From: CADCTB01 sp964479465
Lineage (GTDB): Bacteria > Actinomycetota > Acidimicrobiia > Acidimicrobiales > AC-14
Assembly: GCA_964479465.1 (NCBI GenBank)
Contig: CAYZMG010000003.1
Coordinates: 1-64,000 of the forward strand
Length of the DNA: 64,000 nt
Direction: 5' to 3'
Positions within the stretch are counted from its first letter, which is position 1; every line of letters starts with the position of its first letter. A model generated the notes under the pieces. It did not search any database. It saw only the letters and a program-made list of their open reading frames with translations, and had not been told where the DNA came from. Both the position numbers and the translations under genes were made by a program. Below, in pieces: positions 32,144 through 41,200 of this stretch.

Positions 32144-35100
32144 TCAGCTCCGAAGTGGGGCGCTGAGCCGTCCGTGCATCACGAAGCGCGACCGCATCTC
32201 GCGGGGGAGGCCGGCGGCGATCTGCTGGAGGGCGGCCCGGGCCTGGGGCGCCGGCGCCACCTCGGCCACGAGAAGGGCTGAGCCGGTGCGCTCGGCGACT
32301 GCTGCCGCCTCGGCGGAGCTGCCCAGGCGGCCCAGGGCCAGCGCCTCGTACTTGAGCGAGCCCCGCTGGCGGGCCAGGTCGAGCAGCCGTTCCGCCCGCG
32401 CCGGCTCCAGGCGGCAGGCCACGTCCTCCATGCGGAGCTCGGCGCGCCACCGGAAGGGCATCCACGTTCGCAGGAGCTGCTCGGCCTCGGCGACGTAGGG
32501 TGCGGCTGCGCCTGGGTCGTCGCTGATCAGCCGGCACTCGGCGGCGGCCAGCAGCGCGTGCAACTCCTGCTCGGTCTGCAACGACCCGGCTGAGACCTCG
32601 CGTGACTGCTCGATGGCGGTGGCGGCCAGCTCCTCGGCTCGCCCGACGTCGCCCAGCTCTCGCCATACCCAGGACAGGGTCGTTGCCGTGCGGGCCCGGT
32701 AGAACCGCACGTCGTAGCGGTCGAGCAGGGCCCGCTTGCGCTCGAGCACGCGCAGGGCGCCGACCAGGTCGCCGAGGTTGGCCCGGGCCAGGCCGGCGAA
32801 GAACAGCGTTCGCAGCAAGGCCCGGAACGACCCGGTTTCCTGGCACACTGCCATGGCGCGGGTGAGGACGTCGCGCGCCTCGCCGAAGCGGTCCCCGTGC
32901 TCGAGCAGCGCGCCGAGACAGCTCAACGCCGAGGCGACGGTCGGGGGCTCGGCGCCGTCGGCCAGGGCCTCTTCGTAGGCCGCGGCGGCTCCCGGCATGT
33001 CGCCGGCCCAGTGCCGCACCCGGCCGACCAGCACCAGGGCGCTCGGCCGTGCGCCGGGCGCGGCAGCGGCCGCCTCGGCCAGGGCGGTGGCCTGAGCGGC
33101 GAGGTCGACCGCGCTCTCGACGTCGCGGCCGTAGTACGCGGTCCAGCCCAGTCGCTCCAGGGCCAGCGCTTCCAGCCGCCCGTCGTTGAGGCCCTGGGCC
33201 AGGGCGAACGCGCGCTGGTGGTCGCTCCGGGCGCCGGCGTAATCCCCGAGCTCCTCCCGGATCTGGCCCCGGCGCAGGGAGGTATCGGCCAGCATGGTCT
33301 CGTCGCCGGCCCGTTCAGCCCCGGCCACCGCGGCATCGAACAGCCGCTCTGCGTCGCGGTTGGCGAAGCGACGCTGCGCCCCTTCGGCGGCGGACGCCCA
33401 CGCCCGGCACGCTTCGGCCCAGTCGCCGGCGGCCTCGTGGTGGACGGCCGCCAGCTCTGGACGGTCGGCCACCAGCTCGGCGATCCGGCGGTGACGGCTG
33501 ACCCGCACCGCCGCCGGCGTACCGTCGTAGAGGACTTCGTGGATGACCCGGTTGGCGAACGCCAGCTCGCGGCCCTTGGAGGTCAGCAGGCCGGCGTCGA
33601 GGGCCCGCTCGGCCAGGCGCTCGGCCCGCTCGACCTCCGCGCCCTGGATGCGCCCGACGAGGTCGAGGTCGAACACGTTGCCGGCGACCACCGCAATCCG
33701 CAGGAACTCCTCGACCTCGGCGCCGGCGTTGTGCACCCGCTGGGTGACCACGTCGGCGAGCGAGCGGGCGACGAGCAGGGCGTCGGCTGAGCGGTCGGCG
33801 CCGGCGGCCAGGCGGAAGGCCTCGACGGAGAACAGCACGTCGCCGCCGGTCATCTCGTGGACCGCTCGGCCGAGGCCGCCGACGCCCATGGCCGACGCCA
33901 GCTTGTCGAGCTCCGCCTCCGAGAACGGCCGCAGGACGATCTCGCGTCCCGGGTGCTCCAGCGTCTCGATGGCCTCCCGCCCCTCCTCCGGACGCACCGT
34001 CACCACGATGAGCAGGCGCTCGGCTTCGAGCCGCCCAACCATGAACCGCAGCGCCTCGAGGGTCGACGCCCCTGCGTGCTCGATGTCCTCGACGACGAGC
34101 AGGGTGGGCCGGCGCTGCGCCATCCGGGCCACGACCTCCGTCACCGCCTCGAGCGAACGGCGGTGCTCCAACTCCGGGCCGGTCCGCTGGTAGCCGGCGT
34201 CGCCGAGGCTGGCTCGGAGGCTGGGGAGCAGCTCTCCGACGGTGCCGGCCCAGTTCCCGACCAGTTCACGGACGACTTCCTCGGGCACGGTTTCGAGGAA
34301 CGCGCGCAGGGCCTCGAGGATCGGCTGGAGGAACAACGAGCGCTCGGCCTCGTTGCAGCGAGCCCTGAGGGCGACGCCGCCCACGTCCTCGGCCATGCCG
34401 ACGACTTCGGACGCCAACCGGGACTTGCCCGACCCCGGCGGACCGCAGAGGAATACCAGGGCGCTCGTGCCGGCGATGGCGTCGTTCCAGGCCCGGTGCA
34501 ACTCCGCCAGTTCCGCTTCCCGACCGACGAGCGGCGACGGGCGCGGACCGCCGCCGGCTCCGTGGACGTCGGGGCCGGGCGGCTCCGGCTTGCCCGCGAC
34601 GATGGCCTCGTACAGCGCAGTGGTCTCCCGCGCCGGAGCGGCCCCCATCTCCTCGTGCAGGCTGCGTTCCAGCCGCTTGTAGGCGAGGAGGGCGGCGCCC
34701 CGGTCGCCTCGTCGGTGGTCAGCCCGCATGAGGGCGCGGTGCGCCTCTTCGTCGAAGGCGTCGCTTTCCACGGCGGCCGAGGCGGCCTCCATGGCGGAGC
34801 GGGGGTCGTCCATCTCCAGCGCCGCGGTCCACAGGGCGCGGCGGGCGCGACGCTTGAGCGCCTCCGCCCGCCGGCGTGGGGCTTCGGCCCACTGGGCGTA
34901 GGGGTCATCCTCCAGGAACTCGCCGGCGTCGAGTATGGCCAGGACATCGCGCGCCGCGGTGCAGGCCGGAGCGAAGGCGCCCGAGGAGAGCTGGGACTCG
35001 GCGTCGAGCACTCCCGCCTGGGCGTCGCGCAGGTCGATCCGCACGTCGCCGGACAGGACTAGGCGGTAGCCGGAGCGGCTGCCCTCGATGCGGTCGCGCC

Positions 35101-35362
35101 CGACGATGCGGCGCAGGCGGCTGACCAGCGAAGCCACGTTCTCCTTGGCCTTGGCCGGCGGCCCGCCGGGCCAGAGGTCGTCGATGATGCGGTCGATGGG
35201 CACGAGGTGGCCGGCGTCGACGGCCAACAACGCCAGCAGGCTGGCGGCCCGGCCCGCCGGCGGATCGACCACCCGCCGGCCATCGACGTACACCCGCAGC
35301 GGACCGACCAGGCGGACGCGCACCGGCCCCGGGGACTGCGCGATGTCGTCGGCTGGGGTCAC
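32144..35362 (-). CDS. BTAD-type transcriptional regulator with AAA ATPase and TPR repeats (AfsR/LuxR-like)
   Basis: 1072 residues. N-terminal OmpR-type winged helix (VRVRLVGPLRVYVDGR to SGYRL, residues about 14-100), bacterial transcriptional activation domain (to about 245), then ATPase with Walker A GPPGSGKS near residue 307 and Walker B LLVVEDIEHAG, and a long C-terminal TPR array (e.g. AVDLAAQATALAEAAAAAPG, LARANLGDLVGALRVLERK). No LuxR HTH at the end. Family members regulate secondary metabolism or stress genes on ATP-dependent assembly. GTG start at 35362; the longer open frame further upstream runs antisense to the MshC-like gene and is discarded. Divergent from that gene, 57 bp apart. 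Confidence 0.9.
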   Translation of the reverse strand: MTPADDIAQSPGPVRVRLVGPLRVYVDGRRVVDPPAGRAASLLALLAVDAGHLVPIDRIIDDLWPGGPPAKAKENVASLVSRLRRIVGRDRIEGSRSGYRLVLSGDVRIDLRDAQAGVLDAESQLSSGAFAPACTAARDVLAILDAGEFLEDDPYAQWAEAPRRRAEALKRRARRALWTAALEMDDPRSAMEAASAAVESDAFDEEAHRALMRADHRRGDRGAALLAYKRLERSLHEEMGAAPARETTALYEAIVAGKPEPPGPDVHGAGGGPRPSPLVGREAELAELHRAWNDAIAGTSALVFLCGPPGSGKSRLASEVVGMAEDVGGVALRARCNEAERSLFLQPILEALRAFLETVPEEVVRELVGNWAGTVGELLPSLRASLGDAGYQRTGPELEHRRSLEAVTEVVARMAQRRPTLLVVEDIEHAGASTLEALRFMVGRLEAERLLIVVTVRPEEGREAIETLEHPGREIVLRPFSEAELDKLASAMGVGGLGRAVHEMTGGDVLFSVEAFRLAAGADRSADALLVARSLADVVTQRVHNAGAEVEEFLRIAVVAGNVFDLDLVGRIQGAEVERAERLAERALDAGLLTSKGRELAFANRVIHEVLYDGTPAAVRVSRHRRIAELVADRPELAAVHHEAAGDWAEACRAWASAAEGAQRRFANRDAERLFDAAVAGAERAGDETMLADTSLRRGQIREELGDYAGARSDHQRAFALAQGLNDGRLEALALERLGWTAYYGRDVESAVDLAAQATALAEAAAAAPGARPSALVLVGRVRHWAGDMPGAAAAYEEALADGAEPPTVASALSCLGALLEHGDRFGEARDVLTRAMAVCQETGSFRALLRTLFFAGLARANLGDLVGALRVLERKRALLDRYDVRFYRARTATTLSWVWRELGDVGRAEELAATAIEQSREVSAGSLQTEQELHALLAAAECRLISDDPGAAAPYVAEAEQLLRTWMPFRWRAELRMEDVACRLEPARAERLLDLARQRGSLKYEALALGRLGSSAEAAAVAERTGSALLVAEVAPAPQARAALQQIAAGLPREMRSRFVMHGRLSAPLRS

Positions 35363-35419
35363 GTGGTGTCGATCTCCTTGACCGGTCCGACTGTAGTGGC
35401 GACCGCCTACGCTGACGCC

Positions 35420-36520
35420 ATGACGTTGCGCCTCAACGGCCGGGCCGTTCCCATGATCGGCACGGCCCGCATCTACGTGTGCGGCATCACCCCGTATGGC
35501 ACGACCCATCTCGGTCACGCGTCCACGTTCGTCTGGATCGACGTGCTGGCCCGGGTCCTGCGCCACACCGGCCTGGAGGTCGAGGTGTGCCGCAACATCA
35601 CCGACGTGGACGACGACATGCTCGAGCAGGCCCGCCGCCTGCACGACGACTGGCGCATGCTGGCCGCCCGTCAGACCTACCGGTTCGAGGACGACATGCG
35701 CCACCTGCGCGTCGGCCAGCCAACCTTCGAGCCCCAGGCCCACGTCTACATCGACGAGGTCATCGCCCTGGCCGACGCGCTCCTCGGCGCCGGCGTGGCC
35801 TATGAGCGTGACGGGGCGGTGTACCAGCGGGGAGCGGCCGTCGCCGAGCGGGCCGGGCTGGACCGGGACGCGGCGCTGGCGCTGTTGGCCGACCACGGCG
35901 GCGTGGCTGCCGACCCTCTGAAGGACGACCCCCTCGACGCCCCTGTGTGGCAGCGATCGGCCGAGGACGAGCCGACGTGGCCGAGCCCGTGGGGCCCGGG
36001 CCGGCCCGGGTGGCACTCCGAGTGCGCGGCGATGGCCCTGGCCACGCTCGGCTCCGGCATCGACATCCACGGCGGCGGGGCCGACCTGGCGTTCCCCCAC
36101 CATGCGTTCGAGGCTGCGCAAGCGGAGGACGCGACCGGCGTGCGGCCGTTCGCCCGGGCGTGGCTCCACGCCGGCACCGTGACCGTCGGCGGCGAGAAGA
36201 TGGCCAAGTCCACCGGCAATCTGGTCCTCGTCCACGACCTGCTCGACGACAACTGGCCCCCGGGCGCCATCCGCCTCCTTCTCATCGGCCGGCCTTGGGC
36301 CGAGTCCTGGGACTACAGCGAGGAGGCGCTCTCTGCGGCCGCGGCCCGACTCGACCGGCTTTGGTCCCGGGCGGGCACGCCGGCGACCGACGACGTGAGC
36401 GAGAAGGCCGCCATCGACGCCCTCCTCGACGACCTTGACGCACCGAAGGCGCTCGACATCGCCGAGGAGGCCGGCGGCCACACCCTGCGCGCCGTCGGCG
36501 CCCTGCTCGGCCTGTTCTGA
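35420..36520 (+). CDS. mshC: MshC-like Cys:GlcN-Ins ligase or cysteinyl-tRNA synthetase paralogue
   Basis: 366 residues of the class I aminoacyl-tRNA synthetase core without an anticodon-binding extension; CysRS is normally about 460, MshC about 410. IYVCGITPYGTTHLGHAS carries the HIGH-type motif (HLGH) and the zinc Cys. GITPY is typical of MshC, where CysRS has GPTVY. WHSECAAMA and HGGGADLAFPHH complete the zinc and adenylate site. The KMSKS loop reads KMAKSTGN. MshC joins Cys to glucosaminyl-inositol in mycothiol synthesis. Call rests on the GITPY motif and short length; ATG chosen since no better start precedes the domain. Confidence 0.75.
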   Translation: MTLRLNGRAVPMIGTARIYVCGITPYGTTHLGHASTFVWIDVLARVLRHTGLEVEVCRNITDVDDDMLEQARRLHDDWRMLAARQTYRFEDDMRHLRVGQPTFEPQAHVYIDEVIALADALLGAGVAYERDGAVYQRGAAVAERAGLDRDAALALLADHGGVAADPLKDDPLDAPVWQRSAEDEPTWPSPWGPGRPGWHSECAAMALATLGSGIDIHGGGADLAFPHHAFEAAQAEDATGVRPFARAWLHAGTVTVGGEKMAKSTGNLVLVHDLLDDNWPPGAIRLLLIGRPWAESWDYSEEALSAAAARLDRLWSRAGTPATDDVSEKAAIDALLDDLDAPKALDIAEEAGGHTLRAVGALLGLF

Positions 36521-36531
36521 GCCGCCGGCGG

Positions 36532-36756
36532 TCACCCGCCGGCGTCGGCCTCGTCGTCGGATTGCGCGGCGGCGAGGAGGGACGCCACCTCGTCGAGCAG
36601 CTTCTTCACGCGGCGGTCCTTCCCCTGGAGCCGCTGGAGCTCGCCAAGAAGGGCGACGGCGGCCTCCCGATCGAGGCCGGCGGGTTGCCGGGGCGCGAGG
36701 CAGACGATGGACCGCCGGATCCGTTCGAGATCCTCAGGGTTGAGGGAGTAGGCCAT
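36532..36756 (-). CDS. Small helical hypothetical protein
   Basis: 74 residues, ATG start. The centre has a coiled-coil-like pattern (LNPEDLERIRRSIVCL, AAVALLGELQRLQGKDRRVKKLLDEVASLL in parts) and an acidic C-terminus. I do not recognise it. It converges with the MshC-like gene (11 bp between stops). Confidence 0.5.
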   Translation of the reverse strand: MAYSLNPEDLERIRRSIVCLAPRQPAGLDREAAVALLGELQRLQGKDRRVKKLLDEVASLLAAAQSDDEADAGG

Positions 36757-36803
36757 GGCGGCACTGTAGCGAACGTATGTTCGAGCTGCCACTGTGCCGG
36801 CGG

Positions 36804-37508
36804 TCAGGTGTTCAGTACGAAGGTGAAGGTGGCGTTCTTGCCGTCGGCGCCGTCGCTCATGGCCACCTCGCACTCCTTTCGGTAGATGCCGTCGGAGGCG
36901 TTGCGGGCCTCGCCGGGGAAGTAGAGCTGGGTGGTGAGCACCCGGCCCCCGGAGGGCTGCACCTTCACGTGGATGTGGCGGGTGCGACCCGGGTAGATCC
37001 CGGGGACCACCGCCTCCAGGGAGTAGCGGCCCTGGGCGTCGGTGAACTGGTGGCCCCGGAACGCGAAGCCGGAGTTGTCGTAGACGCCGGCGCCGTCGGC
37101 CTGCCAGAAGTCGACCAGGGCCCGGGCCACCGGCTTGCAGTCGGTGGTGACCACGGTGCCGGTGAGCACCAGCTTCGTGCCGGTGGCCGTGCCGCGGATG
37201 TTGGTCCGCTCCGGCGAGCTGGCCTTGAAGTATGGACCCTCGGTCTGGGCCGGCGTGACGTCGTCGGCGTCCCTGCACTCGGGGGTGGGCGCCAGAGTCG
37301 TCGCTGGGCCCACGGTCGTGGCCGCGGTGGTGGGCGTCGAAGCTGCGGGCGCGGCCGTGGTCGTCGACCCCGCCTGGGCCGCCGGCGCGGCGTCGCCGCC
37401 CCCGCCGTCGAGCCCGCAGGCGGCCAGCACGGCGGCGGCTGCCGCGCCGAGGCCGCCGAGGACGACCCGGCGCCGGGAGAGGTGGGCGGTGTCTTCGCTG
37501 TCGCTCAT
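36804..37508 (-). CDS. Exported lipoprotein of the intradiol ring-cleavage dioxygenase family
   Basis: 234 residues. The N-terminus has a Tat-type motif followed by a hydrophobic stretch and lipobox (SRRRVVLGGLGAAAAAVLAACG), so it is likely a Tat-exported lipoprotein with a Thr/Ala/Pro linker. The C-terminal half is the dioxygenase: TEGPYF, VDFWQADGAGVYDNSG, FRGHQFTDAQGRYS, VVPGIYPGRTRHIHVKV. Tyr and His ligands for Fe(III) are recognisable (GVYDN, GIYPGR, RHIHV). Substrate unknown; exported members act on aromatic compounds outside the cell. ATG overlaps the SoxR-like stop (4 bp). Confidence 0.86.
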   Translation of the reverse strand: MSDSEDTAHLSRRRVVLGGLGAAAAAVLAACGLDGGGGDAAPAAQAGSTTTAAPAASTPTTAATTVGPATTLAPTPECRDADDVTPAQTEGPYFKASSPERTNIRGTATGTKLVLTGTVVTTDCKPVARALVDFWQADGAGVYDNSGFAFRGHQFTDAQGRYSLEAVVPGIYPGRTRHIHVKVQPSGGRVLTTQLYFPGEARNASDGIYRKECEVAMSDGADGKNATFTFVLNT

Positions 37509-37969
37509 GGGGTGATGGTCGCCTTCGTCGCTGGGAGTGTCCTGGGAGCCTGCTGGGGATCGTCGCCGAGGAGGTAGCGGGGTCCGGGGCCGAGGTCGGC
37601 GGCCCGGTCGCCGGGGTTGCGCAGCCGGCACCGCTCCAGGGACAGGCAGCCGCAGCCGATGCAGGAGTCGAGCTCGTCGCGCAGTCCCTGGAGCAGCCGG
37701 ATGCGCTCGTCGAGCATCGGCCGCCACTCCTTCGACAGGCGTCGCCAGTCCTCGGCGCTCAGCCCGTCGTCATCTGGAAGGGTGTCGAGGGCCCGGCCGA
37801 TCTCCTCGAGGGTGAGCCCGACCCGCTGGGCGACCTGGACGAACGCCACCCGCCGCAGCACCGAGCGGGCGTACCGGCGCTGGCCACCGTCGGAACGGTG
37901 CGAGCTGATCAGGCCGCGGTCCTCGTAGAAGCGCAGGGCCGACACCCTCACGCCGGCCCGGGCGGCCAC
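37505..37969 (-). CDS. soxR: SoxR-like MerR-family redox regulator
   Basis: About 154 residues from GTG 37969. MerR HTH (VSALRFYEDRGLISSHRSDGGQRRYAR, quoted in part), dimerisation helix, and the [2Fe-2S] motif CIGCGCLSLERC near residue 100. SoxR senses redox-active compounds via the cluster. The residues before the GTG also fit helix 1 (LPIGAVAARAGV), so the true start may be an unusual upstream codon such as ATC. A SoxR-box-like inverted repeat precedes it. It is coupled to the intradiol dioxygenase gene, unlike the usual soxS or soxR-only arrangement. Confidence 0.88.
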   Translation of the reverse strand: MAARAGVRVSALRFYEDRGLISSHRSDGGQRRYARSVLRRVAFVQVAQRVGLTLEEIGRALDTLPDDDGLSAEDWRRLSKEWRPMLDERIRLLQGLRDELDSCIGCGCLSLERCRLRNPGDRAADLGPGPRYLLGDDPQQAPRTLPATKATITP

Positions 37970-38002
37970 CGCCCCGATGGGGAGATCGTCGTCGATCGCG
38001 CC

Positions 38003-38034
38003 AGTCTATCTCAACAAAGGTTGAGGTAAGTCAA
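38003..38034 (-). promoter_or_regulatory. SoxR-type promoter with inverted repeat
   Basis: On the minus strand TTGACT (38034-38029) and TAGACT (38008-38003) are 20 bp apart, longer than normal, as in MerR-family promoters. Between them lies CTCAAC-AAAG-GTTGAG (38010-38025), similar to the E. coli SoxR box. Activation by twisting of the overlong spacer by SoxR-like protein is inferred. Confidence 0.6.
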
Positions 38035-38157
38035 GGTGTAGCGGGAACGGGCCGCGGGTAGGTCCCAAACGGGTATCTGCGGCGCGCCTCGCGACAGAAC
38101 GAGTGATCCGGCGGTGCGCCAAGACGACCATGCCGACCACGCCAGGAGGCCATGCCT

Positions 38158-38205
38158 ATGGGTCCGACGATGAATCGCGTCCGATCGCGACCGCTCACGG
38201 CGTAG
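38158..38205 (+). CDS. Possible leader peptide upstream of the GH2-like gene
   Basis: A 15-codon ORF with AGGAGG 8 bp before its ATG, rich in Arg (MGPTMNRVRSRPLTA), ending 3 bp before the GTG at 38209. That GTG has no ribosome site of its own, so reinitiation from this leader could drive it. No attenuator hairpin was verified. Confidence 0.35.
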   Translation: MGPTMNRVRSRPLTA

Positions 38206-38208
38206 CCC

Positions 38209-41200
38209 GTGCCTGACCCCTTCCCCATCCGCACGCCGCCGTCGGCGCCGGCCTCGCTTCTGGACGGGATCCCGGGGCGGCCGGGCTTCCTCTTCCACGA
38301 CGCTCACAACCAGCCGGTGCACCAGGCGGCCCCAGGCATCCTCGGCCTGGTCGAGGCCCGCCTGGTCATCAGCCGTTGGCGCCCCCGCAGCGTCGCGTGG
38401 CTGGACGAGACCGGCCACTTCTTCGACCATCTCCTCGACGAGTTCGACGGGATCGTGGCCTTCGAGCCGTCCCGCCGTGAGTTGGAGGCCATCCGCAGGC
38501 TCGACGCCCCCTGGCCGGCCCGGAACGCCTTCCTCTTTCGCTACCTCGACACCCTGGCCCGCGGCCTGGAGCGAGAGGCGATCGGCGCCAGCAAGGCTCG
38601 TGCCCTTCCCGCCGATGGCGGCGACCACGACCTGAACGGGATCTGGACGGTCCGTCACCGCGCCGGCGAGGACTGGACCGAGCAGAAGGTCGTCCTGCCG
38701 GTGAACTGGGAGCTGCTTGCCGGCGTCGACGACTACGCCGGCACCATGCGCTTCTCGCGCCTCTTCGCCGCACCCGAGCGGCGGGACGACGCCACGGTCA
38801 CCCTGCGCTTCTGCGGCGTCGACTACTTCGCCGACGTGTGGCTCAACGGCTACCACCTCGGCGGCCACGAGGGGTACTTCGGCGAGTTCTCCTTCGACGT
38901 GGGCCCGTACCTCCGTGACGACGCCAACGTGCTGCGGGTGGCGGTCACCTCGCCCAACGACCCGTCGGGGCCCGGCACCCACGTCACCTCCGGTTGGCAC
39001 GACTTCTCGCCCGCCTCGGCGTTCCCGAACCGCAAGACCCTCGTCAAGGGCACCCTCGGCCACCACGACGCCAAGCGGGGCGGGGCGTGGAGCTCGATCA
39101 CCAGCCAGGACGGCAACACCGGCGGTATCTGGGACGACGTGGCGCTCAGCGTGCGCAACCCGGTGCACCTCGACCCGTCGAACATCAGGATCACGGCGCT
39201 GTCGGCGTCGCCGGTCCCGGGGTCCACCGACGCCCGGGTGGCCACCCGGGCGACCCTCACCGCCGGCAACCGCACGGGGCGAGCCATGCCCGCCCGGGTC
39301 AGGCTCCTCTTCGAGCCGGCCAACTTCGAAGGCGAGCAGCACGAGCTGGTCAAGGCCACCCGCCTCGATCCCGGGCCGAACGACCTGACCATCGCCGGCA
39401 CCCTCTCCCCGGTGCGGCTGTGGCACCCCGCCGATCACGGGTTCCCGCACCTGTACCGGGTCACCGTGCTGCTGGAGGCCGACGGAGGCGTGCAGGACCA
39501 GGCCGTCGTCGAGACGGGGTTCCGGACGCTCGCCATGAACGCCATCGGCGAGTCCACCGGCGAGGACGGGGCGTTCGTCGTCAACGGCCGCCCTGTGTTC
39601 GTGCGCGGCACGAACCTTCTGCCGACCTACTGGCTCAGCGAGTACTCGCCCGAGCGAGTCGACCGAGACTTCGAGATGCTGCGGGCCGCCGGCTTCAACG
39701 CCGTGCTGATCCACAATCTCGTGGCTCCTCGGTGCTTCTACGAGGGGGCCAACCGCAACGGCTTCCTCGTTGTGCAGATGTTCCCGTTGCAGTGGTCCTA
39801 CGACCAGTCCCACGAAATGGTGCAGCGGATGACCACCCAGGTGCGGACCATGGCCGGCCTGCTCTTCAACGAGCCGTCGGTCGTCTCCTACGAGGTCCAC
39901 AACGAGCCCGACATGCGCACGTTCGACGACATCGACAACCGGTTCTTCGACTTCGACCTGCACGCCGTCATCCGCGACGCCGACCCGACCCGGTGGGCCA
40001 GCACCTTCTCCAGCGGCAACCACGCCTACCCGGGCCAGTTCTATCCCCTGCGCGACGACAACGGCTTCTCCACGCTGCCCGCCCGCTTCCTCGAGGAGGA
40101 CTTCGCCGGCCGGCGCATTTCCCGGCACCGCAACATGCCGACGGAGTTCGGCATCCAGGCCATGCCCAACGTCGAGCTCCTCCGCGGGCTCCTGTCCGAG
40201 GACCGGGTCCGCTCGGTCCTCGAGCGGATCCGCAATGACCCCAGGTGGCTGGCCTCCGGGGCCGACAACGCCGCCGCCGCCGGCAAGGCCCTCGACCAGG
40301 CCATCGGTGTGCTGGGCCGGGGCAGCTGGTCGCGGGTGCTGAAGTCGTTCGACTGGTCGCTCCTCTTCGATCTCCCCGAGCTGGCCGACCGCATCCGCCG
40401 GCTGGAGCATGGCCCGGCATCCGACGCCGTCGAGGCCGAGCTGGCGTCGCTCCGGCTCGCCATCCTGCTGCTCGACGTCCTGCACTACGGCGGGTTCAAG
40501 GGCGAGAACTTCTGGTTCGGCCACTGGAAGCCGGCCTCGACGCTCGAGGGCTTCGTGGCCTCCGGGCAGGCCCGGCAGTACCGCCTGCACAAGGACGCCA
40601 TCGAGAACTACCTCAACGCCGGCGCCGTCGGGCCCATCGTCGGCTACTTCAGCTTCATGTTCCGCGACGCGGACTGGGAGGCGCCGACCTGGGGCGTGGT
40701 TGACGCGGCATGGGTGCCGAAGAAGGCCTACCGGGCCTACGTGGAGAGCAACCACCCGGTGCGGGTGTCGTTGCCCCAGGCCCTGCGCACGCCGGTCAAG
40801 TTCCCCGGCGACCCCTGGCTGGCCACCGCGCCCGAGGACCGCGACCGCCTCCGCGACGCGCCGTGGGCCAGCGCCGAGGTCATCGTCGCCAACGACACCG
40901 CTGTTGCCCTGCCCGGCGTCACCGTCGACATCTGGGTGGAGGACGCCGGCGGCACCCGACTCGACGTGCTCGACGCCCGGCTGACCGCCGACCTGGCCGC
41001 TGGGGCCGGCGCCGTCCTCGACGCGCCGGCGGCATCGGTGCCGCGCCACCTTCCCGCCGGCACCTATTTCCTCAAGGCCAGGGTCGCCTCCGCCGGCGGC
41101 GACGTGGGGTCCACCAACTCGTACGAGATCGTCGTTCCCGACACCACCTTCGCCTGGCTCGACGCCCTGCCGACCGACGGCGTGGCCACCCTCCTCGACG

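Noticed and set aside
35420..36520. Plain cysteinyl-tRNA synthetase
   Set aside because: The length is short by about 90 residues and the GITPY motif is MshC-like; not fully excluded.
35363..36535. N-terminal extension of the BTAD regulator
   Set aside because: It runs antisense to the MshC-like gene and has no domain; the regulator's winged helix begins right after GTG 35362.
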